Shown here in pieces: positions 22,246-28,283 of a DNA stretch of 30,173 bases. The notes beneath the pieces were generated by a model. The model worked only from the letters and a program-made list of their open reading frames with translations, ran no database searches and was not told the DNA's origin. The DNA lies in the NCBI GenBank assembly GCA_016212635.1, contig JACRFR010000063.1, forward strand, positions 1-30,173, read 5' to 3'. The translations under genes were made by a program, and so were the position numbers. Numbering within the stretch: the first letter of the stretch is position 1; every line of letters starts with the position of its first letter. This DNA comes from Candidatus Liptonbacteria bacterium. GTDB taxonomy: Bacteria; Patescibacteriota; Minisyncoccia; UBA6257; 2-01-FULL-56-20.

Positions 22246-22860
22246 CTATATCAGGTGGCGCAATGTACCGGTTTTGGTCACCTCGAAGATTTCTACCGCT
22301 TCCAGCAGATTCAGAGCGGCCAGGTCCTGAACAAACTGCTTCGGGATCGCCGCCTTCCCCACCCACACGCTCCGCTGAACTAGGTGAAGGTTGAGATTGG
22401 TCAGCACCGAACGGAGCCAGCGCCGCTTCCAACGCTCTTTCTCCGGCACGTCGAACGCCACCACCACAAACTTATCCGGCCCGGTTGGGTCATAGTGTGG
22501 CGGCGGGAGACTAGGGCGATGCGGTTGCTGCTCTAGGACCGCCAGTAATTTCCGGCCAAGAGCCGTGATCCGGAAACCCAAACTCATCTTCGAATCCTCT
22601 TTTGGTCTACGGGTGGTTGCCAAAAGCCCGTCTCGCTTCAATCGATAAATGGTGTCGGAGCATAAATCCCTGGTGGCAGCGTTAATGTCTGACTGAACGC
22701 GCCGGCGTGTAGGCTGTCCAGCTAAGCGTTCCGGTTGCCTAGACGAGACCCCGTGACCTGCCGACAAGAAAGCGCTAAGCAAGCCAGAGAACGTCGACTC
22801 ACCGGTAGACGCGCGGCGTAGCAATCTTAATGTCCGATCGCTATACCTTGCTCTTGCCAT
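22246..22860 (-). CDS. PaaX-like regulator with Cas2-like C-terminal domain
   Basis: 204 residues. The first ~110 form a winged-helix-like region (SDTIYRLKRDGLLATTRRPKEDSKMSLGFRITALGRKLLAVL). The last ~85 match the Cas2-like ferredoxin fold found in PaaX-type proteins of CPR (DKFVVVAFDVPEKERWKRRWLRSVLTNLNLHLVQRSVWVGKAAIP). The Asp at the end of the first strand (VVVAFD), a Cas2 nuclease residue, is present. No cas1 or CRISPR array is nearby, so it is more likely a DNA-binding regulator than an adaptation protein. A TACAAT -10 ends 6 nt before the ATG. A 44-bp palindrome covers the -35 and spacer, pointing to self-repression, and a sister palindrome lies past the stop. Confidence 0.8.
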   Translation of the reverse strand: MARARYSDRTLRLLRRASTGESTFSGLLSAFLSAGHGVSSRQPERLAGQPTRRRVQSDINAATRDLCSDTIYRLKRDGLLATTRRPKEDSKMSLGFRITALGRKLLAVLEQQPHRPSLPPPHYDPTGPDKFVVVAFDVPEKERWKRRWLRSVLTNLNLHLVQRSVWVGKAAIPKQFVQDLAALNLLEAVEIFEVTKTGTLRHLI

Positions 22861-22866
22861 TAATTA

Positions 22867-22875
22867 ATTGTAGCA
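22867..22875 (-). promoter_or_regulatory. Extended -10 promoter TGCTACAAT of the PaaX/Cas2-like gene
   Basis: TACAAT is at 22867-22872, with the TG of the extended element supplied by the first bases of the palindrome. The -35 zone is wholly inside the palindrome. Confidence 0.6.
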
Positions 22876-22917
22876 CAACCCCGTTTCTTGTCCGACCGGA
22901 CAAGAAACGGGGTTGTG
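22874..22917. promoter_or_regulatory. 44-bp palindrome over the promoter of the PaaX/Cas2-like gene
   Basis: The 21-bp arms (left begins CACAACCCCGTTTCTTGTCC) are separated by 2 bases. It shares its inner 16-bp arm with the palindrome at 22157-22198. Its position between the -10 and beyond the -35 is that of a repressor operator. Confidence 0.8.
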
Positions 22918-22975
22918 ATTAGGCATAGGTGGCGCGGATACAGACGAGAACCAGGAACTGCAAGTGGCGCAAGAA

Positions 22976-23117
22976 TCAAACGCTGAATAAGCGGGTGTAG
23001 CTGGTCGCGATACCAACTTCGACCAGTTCGTGGTTCCGGAACGCTCGCCAGCGGATGCCGGGTACGGCCAGCTTTTCAGAGCAAGTCAGGGTAACTTTTG
23101 GGGCGGCCGCCGGTCGA
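22976..23117 (-). pseudogene. C-terminal fragment of a class II glutamine amidotransferase
   Basis: Read on the minus strand, this gives SEKLAVPGIRWRAFRNHELV, against SEKLSVPGIRWRAFRNHELV at the end of the intact gene at 24754, followed by about 15 unrelated residues and TGA. The DNA match is strong at 23025-23085. It lies directly after the stop of the HExxH protein gene and has no start of its own. It looks like a leftover of a second amidotransferase copy, the rest of which was replaced. Confidence 0.75.
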
Positions 23118-24743
23118 CTAGATTTTCTTCTTTAATAAATCAAGTCGCCGAGAGAAATCTGGTTCATTTTCTACCGTGAGAAGCATCCGAACGCCACGTA
23201 CCATGTCTGATAATTTAGCACTTCCCACCACGCCCGGATAAACTTTCTGAAGATTTTTAGAAAAGGCTCTCCAAGCTGATTTTCTATGTTCGATCGGCAT
23301 ATCAGGATCGTCGTTTTCGTAATAAGCGGCGCGCAGAAGATCTATATCCACGCCTTGTTCTCGCATAGCATCGAACATATATCTAAATTCAATATACGAA
23401 GTAGAATCTTTTTCTCCTGAATCTTCTATGGCCTGAAGCTCGGTATACGCTTCGTTCAGCCAACCAAGCACTAGATCGCGATCCATCACCTCTCCCACTG
23501 GGAATACCTCTTTCTGAAGGTTGAGATCAAGCACCGGATCCCTGGGACGCATCGATACGGTTCTAGTGAAACTCAAGCCAATTTTCCGGTATATGAACGC
23601 ACGCCTGTCTTTGCGCATCTCTGATACGAGGATCCGACCCGAAAGAGCGTGGCGCATCTCGTGGTAAAAATTGCGCGTGCGATCCGTGGGGCTTTGGTCG
23701 GCGCGTATCGTAATTTGTGCACTATAAGGATCAAAATCTCCGGAGGCGGAATCCTGCTTTAGCATCGGATCCCACAATACGACCCTCAACTCGGCGATGC
23801 GACGATCCACGAGCTGCGGATCTAACGGCAATCTGCCATTTGAAATCTCTTCTGTTATTTTCTCCCGGAAGCTTTGCATCAGTCTCGCAGCTTCCGGCTC
23901 GAATTCCCCGGCGACTTTTCGGAATCTGCCAACGTGTATTTCCAGCATTCTCTCGAAAAGAGCGTTCGGCATCTCATAGTTAGAATATTTGTGGCCATAT
24001 TCACTTTCCAGAATTGCTACCTCTCGATCAAAGTCGGCTCTAGCCGCTCTCTCTTCTTCCTGCATAGCAGTCTCCTCCTCCGCCCTGGCCGCCCTGTGTT
24101 CTTTCAGGAGTTTTTGCGAGAGGTTGACATCTCCGGCCGGTCGGGCTGCCTTAATTTCTTCGTATATTCTATCCGTTTCCGCTTTGTACTTATCTCTAAT
24201 GGGTTTCAAACGGTGCCAAAGTTCCAGTTGCCATAGATTTTCTTGAAAACTTTTTGGAACTCTGCCTTTAAAGAAGACGAGCATTGCTTCCCAGGCCGGC
24301 GTAAATCGAGCGTTCTGCGATATTGAATCAAAGTGGGCTTTTAATTGCGGATCTTCCAGCGCCTCTCGAAAAATGATCTGGGTGTTGTGGAAATGATTCG
24401 GGTCTTGAAGGGCGACTCGAATGGCTTCCCTGCATCTATTGATTATTTCCGAATTGCTTTGCTCATGTCGAATTCTTTCACTTTCCAGGTGTTCCGCCTT
24501 GGACATAAAGGCGAATACTTCCCCGTGTTCAATCTTGCCCTGCATCTCTGCTAGATGCCGCCGATTCATTTCCATTTCTCTAAGCGCGTCCTCCCCGAAC
24601 ACCGGCGCGATCCATTCTCGCACACATTTCTGTATTTCTCGATACTCGCGGTACTCCTCGGACTGTTCCGAGACGACGTGCGGTCGCCGGTCAATAATCC
24701 TACTCGTCGGCTGTTCGACCCCTGCTTTGCCTGGAGCGCCCAT
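23118..24743 (-). CDS. Large HExxH-type (zincin-like) protein, unknown family
   Basis: 541 residues, no signal peptide. Long charged helical stretches occupy about residues 30-300 (for example KLLKEHRAARAEEETAMQEEE), likely coiled coil. Past the middle, TRNFYHEMRHALSGR holds an HExxH zinc-peptidase motif. About 70 residues later LGWLNEAYTELQAIED may supply the third ligand Glu, giving a gluzincin-like arrangement. I know no named family with this layout. The gene looks more A/T-rich than its neighbours and is flanked by two pieces of the same amidotransferase, which suggests arrival by transfer. TAGATT ends 7 nt before the ATG. It starts 10 bases after the amidotransferase stop. Confidence 0.75.
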   Translation of the reverse strand: MGAPGKAGVEQPTSRIIDRRPHVVSEQSEEYREYREIQKCVREWIAPVFGEDALREMEMNRRHLAEMQGKIEHGEVFAFMSKAEHLESERIRHEQSNSEIINRCREAIRVALQDPNHFHNTQIIFREALEDPQLKAHFDSISQNARFTPAWEAMLVFFKGRVPKSFQENLWQLELWHRLKPIRDKYKAETDRIYEEIKAARPAGDVNLSQKLLKEHRAARAEEETAMQEEERAARADFDREVAILESEYGHKYSNYEMPNALFERMLEIHVGRFRKVAGEFEPEAARLMQSFREKITEEISNGRLPLDPQLVDRRIAELRVVLWDPMLKQDSASGDFDPYSAQITIRADQSPTDRTRNFYHEMRHALSGRILVSEMRKDRRAFIYRKIGLSFTRTVSMRPRDPVLDLNLQKEVFPVGEVMDRDLVLGWLNEAYTELQAIEDSGEKDSTSYIEFRYMFDAMREQGVDIDLLRAAYYENDDPDMPIEHRKSAWRAFSKNLQKVYPGVVGSAKLSDMVRGVRMLLTVENEPDFSRRLDLLKKKI

Positions 24744-24753
24744 GACTTAAAAT

Positions 24754-25521
24754 CTAATATTTTTCTTCTATTATGACCAGCTCGTGGTTCCGGAACGCTC
24801 GCCAGCGGATGCCGGGCACTGAAAGTTTTTCGGAACTAATGATCACTCCCCTGCCTGGCCCAGCGGTTTTCCCGATAAATAGCGTGTAATACTTCCGGAG
24901 CAAGTTCCCGCGGCGAACGAACGGATTGCGCGGGTTGACTTCACGCAGCGCCCAGAGGCGCCGCCCGTCGGTCAGAAAACAATTCAGCGCGGTGTAGCCC
25001 AATTTACGCGCCAGCTTAACCGAATCTTTAATCGCAGCCGTGACTTCCGTGCTCGTTGCAGTTTTCGGAATGCGCGATAACAGATATTGAAAGAGTAGCT
25101 CGGAGTCGGTCGTGCCTTTTACTCTTTTACGCGCGGCCGGCGAGAGCGGAATGCGCGCGCTGTGATGAATAGCTCCATTATGGCAAAACGTGAACCGTCC
25201 CCGCGCAAAGGGGTGCGTATTGAACAAACGATTACCGCCCACGGAGGCCTTACGGAAATGCATGATCAAAACCTCCGGCCGGCCAGCCGTGGCGCGTCGG
25301 ATCGTGGCCGGATAGCTGGGATCAGCGGCCGCATCGCGCACTCGGCGGACGTAGGTTGCCAGCTTACCCTTCCGATAGCTGGCCATCCCCCAGCCATCCT
25401 TATGCCCCGCCGGATAACCCGGGGGCACACAGCCGCAGTCCGCCAGTTTGCGAAACTCGCGCAGGACCCGGAGCGTCTTCGGTTCGGGCATATCACCCGC
25501 AATGGCTAAAATACGACACAT
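24754..25521 (-). CDS. Class II glutamine amidotransferase (YafJ/EgtC-like)
   Basis: 255 residues. Cys2 of MCRILAIAG is the N-terminal nucleophile, exposed after Met removal. Supporting motifs are GHKDGWGMASY, IMHFRKASVGG, NTHPFARGRFTFCHNGAIH (the oxyanion Asn-Gly) and GTTDSELLFQYLL. The domain frees ammonia from glutamine. There is no attached synthetase domain, as in YafJ and EgtC, so the acceptor is unknown. TATAAT ends 6 nt before the ATG and is part of the left end of the repeat at 25529-25750. The stop is 10 bases before the HExxH protein gene, so the two are probably one transcript. Confidence 0.9.
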   Translation of the reverse strand: MCRILAIAGDMPEPKTLRVLREFRKLADCGCVPPGYPAGHKDGWGMASYRKGKLATYVRRVRDAAADPSYPATIRRATAGRPEVLIMHFRKASVGGNRLFNTHPFARGRFTFCHNGAIHHSARIPLSPAARKRVKGTTDSELLFQYLLSRIPKTATSTEVTAAIKDSVKLARKLGYTALNCFLTDGRRLWALREVNPRNPFVRRGNLLRKYYTLFIGKTAGPGRGVIISSEKLSVPGIRWRAFRNHELVIIEEKY

Positions 25522-25527
25522 GGAACA

Positions 25528-25533
25528 ATTATA
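25528..25533 (-). promoter_or_regulatory. -10 box TATAAT of the amidotransferase gene
   Basis: A consensus -10 lies 6 nt before the ATG (leaderless). A TTACCA-like -35 lies 18 bases further up. Most of the hexamer belongs to the edge of the dispersed repeat. Confidence 0.6.
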
Positions 25534-25750
25534 TACCTCGAATTACGGGATTGGTAATTTTGCGCCCTTAGTGTCATTCCTCCCCTTATCTTAGGGGACC
25601 TGCCCGACTGCCAGTCAGCAGACGGGCGGGCGGAGGCGAGGCGGGGTCTAGAATCCAAAACCCCCTCTTCCTCCGAAGGAGGACCCTCCTTCGGAGGGCA
25701 CTCCCCCTCAAACGAGGGGGAGGATGGAGTTTCGTAATTTAAGGTACATA
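25529..25750. repeat. Intergenic palindromic repeat element, copy 2 with inverted ends
   Basis: The same blocks as at 690-853, plus an extra G+C-rich insert (CTGCCCGACTGCCAGTCAGC). The ends TATATACCTCGAATTACG and CGTAATTTAAGGTACATA are imperfect inverted repeats, so the element has defined borders. Confidence 0.75.
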
Positions 25751-25766
25751 CGACTTACGCGTTCTC

Positions 25767-25810
25767 CAAAAATAGCAATCGGGCGCAGTCCTTATGGGAA
25801 AGCGCCCGAT
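25767..25810 (-). terminator. Rho-independent terminator after small ORF 1
   Basis: On the minus strand ATCGGGCGC (25810-25802) pairs with GCGCCCGAT (25786-25778), then TGCTATTTTTGG. Confidence 0.8.
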
Positions 25811-25920
25811 CGGGTTGGGTGCGTCTCGCCGGTAGGTCTGGCACACCCCAAAGGTCTGGCGGAGCTGGCGCGGAATCGGTTCGGTTAAACTCCTCCCGCG
25901 CCAGTCCAGGCGTAAAGCCG

Positions 25921-26085
25921 CTAGACGTACGGCCAATCGAAGCCACTGTCCTCCGGCGGCGGAGGACAGATGGCCCCGATCGTAGTCATACGCTCCCGCC
26001 GCAAATGGCGACGGAAGAACTCACTCACCCTGCGCCGGAAGCGGCGGAAAATGCGGCGCAGAGCGACAACGTCGGCTTGTCTCAT
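25921..26085 (-). CDS. Small Arg-rich protein (54 aa) after the Leu-type attenuator
   Basis: No family recognised. Residues 9-32 (LRRIFRRFRRRVSEFFRRHL) would form a strongly cationic amphipathic helix. The tail is CPPPPEDSGFDWPYV. There is no Shine-Dalgarno sequence; AAACTAAGCT precedes the ATG. It is the only open frame between the attenuator at 26248-26277 and the terminator at 25767-25810, so it is the candidate regulated product. The run of Arg codons could also be chance in G+C-rich DNA. Confidence 0.4.
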   Translation of the reverse strand: MRQADVVALRRIFRRFRRRVSEFFRRHLRRERMTTIGAICPPPPEDSGFDWPYV

Positions 26086-26108
26086 AGCTTAGTTTTCAAG
26101 AGTGCTCT

Positions 26109-26166
26109 CCAGGCCACCGCTTGCGACCTGGAAGTTGTTTGCGTTTTGCAAACTCAACCAACTCCC
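26109..26166 (-). promoter_or_regulatory. Conserved two-hairpin RNA leader, copy 1
   Basis: Minus strand: GGGAGTTG..CAACTTCC enclosing GTTTGC/GCAAAC, then CCAGG-GTCGCAAG-CCTGG. The same order with different stem bases occurs at 27026-27078. It lies between the attenuator and the small ORF. Confidence 0.6.
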
Positions 26167-26247
26167 AGCTCGTAAATTCTCTGCTCCCGTTCTATTTACA
26201 TATTTGTATCATTCGCATGTATTTGTAGATTGGCATCGCGCCGTTCG

Positions 26248-26277
26248 ATAAATAAAACGCCTCCCGTGGTAAGGAGG
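26248..26277 (-). terminator. Attenuator terminator of the Leu-type leader
   Basis: Minus strand: CCTCC-TTACCACG-GGAGG, then CGTTTTATTTAT. The 5' arm with its loop (CUCCUUACC) can pair instead with GGUGAGGGG just after the leader peptide stop (all 9 positions allowing G-U), which would be an antiterminator. Confidence 0.7.
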
Positions 26278-26339
26278 TTTGGTCTTTTTCTACTCTCTAC
26301 TTGCTACTGGCTACTCACTTCCCAAAATCCCCTCACCAT

Positions 26340-26414
26340 TTACGGCAGGCTAAGCAGGAGTCCCAGGACGAGGACGCTTTGGCAAGAGCAAGTTGTGGTT
26401 CGCTGGCCGCTCAT
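26340..26414 (-). CDS. Leu/Val-rich leader peptide (24 aa)
   Basis: The peptide ends SVLVLGLLLSLP; the last ten codons include six Leu codons (CTC, CTG, CTC, CTG, CTT, CTG). Its stop is 63 bases before the terminator hairpin. Promoter, short Leu-biased frame, antiterminator-capable segment and terminator follow in the order of leu or ilv operon attenuators. Starvation for Leu would stall the ribosome and allow read-through. Confidence 0.6.
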   Translation of the reverse strand: MSGQRTTTCSCQSVLVLGLLLSLP

Positions 26415-26421
26415 ATCTGTG

Positions 26422-26455
26422 ATATTACCGTATCAACCGAGCAAATGAGGGTCAA
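26422..26455 (-). promoter_or_regulatory. Promoter of the Leu-type leader, TTGACC-17-TACGGT
   Basis: The -35 is at 26450-26455 and a -10 at 26427-26432 with a 17-base spacer. TAATAT at 26422-26427 is an alternative -10 that lies 7 nt before the leader ATG. Confidence 0.55.
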
Positions 26456-26639
26456 CACGGGGTGTGGATAAGTATCCGTCGCAGTTACGCCGCAAGGACC
26501 AGCGGTCCGCATACTCCTGCGGTATGCGGCCGCCTGTGCGCTCGCCCCGCTGGCCACTCGCCGGACTCGTGGACCCAGCCCAGCGGGGTTCCGCGAACTC
26601 CTCGCAGCGCAACTGCTCCTTTGGGGTGGCAAATTAATC

Positions 26640-26700
26640 TGTCATCCCGGACTTGATCCGGGATCCAGGGATTCTGGATTGCGGGTCAAGCCCGCAATGA
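26640..26700. repeat. REP-like stem-loops (GTCATCCCGGACTTGATCCGGG)
   Basis: Two stems, CCCGGACTTGATCCGGG and TTGCGGGTCAAGCCCGCAA, of the widespread type also seen in 21773-21904. I see no gene in 26456-26740. Confidence 0.75.
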
Positions 26701-26731
26701 CACTCGGGGAGCTCCATGATTCATAGTGGAT

Positions 26732-26785
26732 AAGTTAAAAGGAACCGGTCGTCATGGAGCGCTGGGCGCGGCCACTCGCGGTTCC
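26732..26785 (-). terminator. Rho-independent terminator after small ORF 2
   Basis: Minus strand: GGAACCG (26785-26779) pairs with CGGTTCC (26747-26741), then TTTTAACTT. Confidence 0.6.
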
Positions 26786-26802
26786 CTTGAGTGTAGGGCA
26801 TG

Positions 26803-27000
26803 CTAGATGCCCCGAAACTTGGCCGCCCGTTCTTCGGGCGTCTCGAAATCCATCCAGGCGGGGCGGCGGGGCGCCTCCTGGACGGGAGCAACGGTTTTCA
26901 CCAGGCCGTGCTTTTCCCGCGACCTGGCGGCGCGAGCCGCGCGCCAGTTATTGCGCGGTCCCTTTTCCCCGGCAACGGCGGCCGGGTCTTTCCTGTCCAT
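26803..27000 (-). CDS. Small basic protein (65 aa) after the Ile-type attenuator
   Basis: No family recognised. The N-terminal half is rich in Arg, Lys and Ala (NNWRAARAARSREKHGLVK). The C-terminal half is WMDFETPEERAAKFRGI. It has a clear Shine-Dalgarno, GGAGGT 6 nt before the ATG, which is exceptional in this window and supports real translation. It lies between the attenuator at 27140-27170 and the terminator at 26732-26785, so it is the candidate product under Ile control. Confidence 0.6.
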   Translation of the reverse strand: MDRKDPAAVAGEKGPRNNWRAARAARSREKHGLVKTVAPVQEAPRRPAWMDFETPEERAAKFRGI

Positions 27001-27025
27001 ATGAATACCTCCAAGGTGCTAGATT

Positions 27026-27078
27026 CCAGGCCTTGCGACCTGGGAACTGATTGGCAAACTTTCTGCTAATCAACTCCC
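27026..27078 (-). promoter_or_regulatory. Conserved two-hairpin RNA leader, copy 2
   Basis: Minus strand: GGGAGTTGATT pairs with AATCAGTTCCC, then CCAGG-TCGCAAGG-CCTGG. Compared with copy 1 the stem bases change together while pairing is kept, and the GGTCGCAAG loop is constant. Confidence 0.6.
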
Positions 27079-27139
27079 GGCCCGCAAATCCTGTACTTGA
27101 CTCAATCCGCATATCCGTACTTATCCGTAACCCGTAGCC

Positions 27140-27170
27140 ATAAATAAAACGCCTCCTGATCGGCAGGAGG
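27140..27170 (-). terminator. Attenuator terminator of the Ile-type leader
   Basis: Minus strand: CCTCCTG-CCGAT-CAGGAGG, then CGTTTTATTTAT. The 5' arm (UCCUGCC) can pair with GGCAGGG inside the leader frame (antiterminator). GGCAGGG itself can be locked by CCUCCCGAAGGGCAGG. Confidence 0.8.
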
Positions 27171-27200
27171 TCTGGTTTTCTCTTCGCTACTCTCTACTTG

Positions 27201-27293
27201 CTACTCACTACGCGCTTCCCCAAATTCCCTGCCCTTCGGGAGGTCGATAATAATGCCGATAATCGAGATGGATAAAGCTGGCCGGGAATTCAT
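27201..27293 (-). CDS. Ile-rich leader peptide (30 aa)
   Basis: Residues 8-19 are SISIIGIIIDLP, with six Ile codons (ATC, ATT, ATC, ATT, ATT, ATC) within eight codons. The segment that pairs with the antiterminator strand starts four codons later, as expected for ribosome-stalling control. The last residues (ARSE) and the TAG stop are written by the GAGTAG heptamer repeat. A -10 (CACAAT) ends 6 nt before the ATG. Confidence 0.7.
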   Translation of the reverse strand: MNSRPALSISIIGIIIDLPKGREFGEARSE

Positions 27294-27299
27294 GAATTT

Positions 27300-27328
27300 A
27301 TTGTGCTATCAGCCCGTATCTGCGTCAA
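27300..27328 (-). promoter_or_regulatory. Promoter of the Ile-type leader, TTGACG-17-CACAAT
   Basis: The -35 is at 27323-27328 and the -10 at 27300-27305. It sits just after the stop of the BtpA-family gene, so the unit can be transcribed alone. Confidence 0.65.
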
Positions 27329-27365
27329 CGCGAGATGGGGATAAGTCCCGGGCGAATCCCGCTTG

Positions 27366-28283
27366 CTATTTTCTGGTCTCCCGCCCAGAGAACACACGGG
27401 CTAATTTTCTGATCTTGTTCAGATCAAGTCGGCACTCGTACGGCTTTATATTCCGTTCCCCGGGCCGGGACCGCCCCTTTTTCAGAGAAGTGCTGACAAT
27501 GGCACCGTTCAAATATCTACCCAGTGATGAACTGTTGACGGTGGTTATTCCGCTGCCGGCTAAAATTGGAAAATCGCCGATCTTAAAACGTAACTTTTGC
27601 AAATCTTCCAACTTCGGTGGGTCTCCGGTCCATCGACCGGTTAAAATAAGCGCGTCCGCTCCGGCCCGAATCGCCAATCGCGCTGATTCCAACAAGGAGT
27701 GACGCGAGAGTAGCTGTGCGTGCTTTACGTGGATGTCCGCGCAGATTGCCACGCGGTCGGCGCCCAGAATAGTTTTTAATTTAGACACCTGCCTGCCTGC
27801 GCCGCGAATTATTCCCCAATCGGTTTTCACCGTGTCAACCAGCGCTGGAACCCGAATAAATTGCAGATTGAGCAACTTGGCCAGAACCAACGCCGCTTCG
27901 TAATCATTCCAGAGCACGCTTATTCCCAAAGGCAGACGAGTGGCACGCCGTAGCTCGCGACCGATTTCCAATAAACAGCCCAAACTGCCGGGTCCCACCT
28001 TCTCCCGATGCGGTAGATCATAATTATTTTCAAAAATAATAGCATCGGCTCCGCCTCGTTCGGCCGCTCGTAAATCCCTTAAAGCATTGATTCGGGCATT
28101 TCTTAAACCGGGAAAGCCAGGATAACCCAGGAGCGGCGGCAGATGAATCGCGACGATCAAGGTTTTCCTCTGGCCCCGCAAAAGACGAGTAAATTTTTGT
28201 TTCAACATGAGTAGTAATATTTTATACAAAACCTGAAGTGGGTGCCAGAGAGCGGTTAAAAACCGCTCTCTGGCAAAATCCAT
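27366..28283 (-). CDS. BtpA/SgcQ-family TIM-barrel protein in a trp-controlled operon
   Basis: 305 residues from 28283; an ATG at 28208 (MLKQKFTRLL) is an alternative start. It matches BtpA/SgcQ along the barrel: AIHLPPLLGYPGFPG, GADAIIFENNYDLPH, LPLGISVLWNDYEAALVLA, FIRVPALVDTVKTDWGIIRG, AICADIHVKHAQLL, ADALILTGRWTGDPP, and the phosphate-binding end ILAGSGITTVNSSSLG. The fold is related to TrpF, TrpC and TrpA. The family has no settled reaction. The ATG overlaps the TrpD-like stop (TGATG), so they are translated together under TrpR and a Trp leader peptide. A role as isomerase for the TrpD product, replacing TrpF, is a reasonable but untested inference. Confidence 0.85.
   Translation of the reverse strand: MDFARERFLTALWHPLQVLYKILLLMLKQKFTRLLRGQRKTLIVAIHLPPLLGYPGFPGLRNARINALRDLRAAERGGADAIIFENNYDLPHREKVGPGSLGCLLEIGRELRRATRLPLGISVLWNDYEAALVLAKLLNLQFIRVPALVDTVKTDWGIIRGAGRQVSKLKTILGADRVAICADIHVKHAQLLSRHSLLESARLAIRAGADALILTGRWTGDPPKLEDLQKLRFKIGDFPILAGSGITTVNSSSLGRYLNGAIVSTSLKKGRSRPGERNIKPYECRLDLNKIRKLARVFSGRETRK

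Noticed and set aside
22157..22917. Palindromes as a CRISPR array or part of a CRISPR-Cas locus
   Set aside because: There are only two copies 700 bp apart, without spacers or cas1; the Cas2-fold domain belongs to a PaaX-like protein.
26411..26656. Overlapping frames on both strands in the G+C-rich stretch
   Set aside because: No motif or start signal, and the two strands are equally open; I see no gene there.
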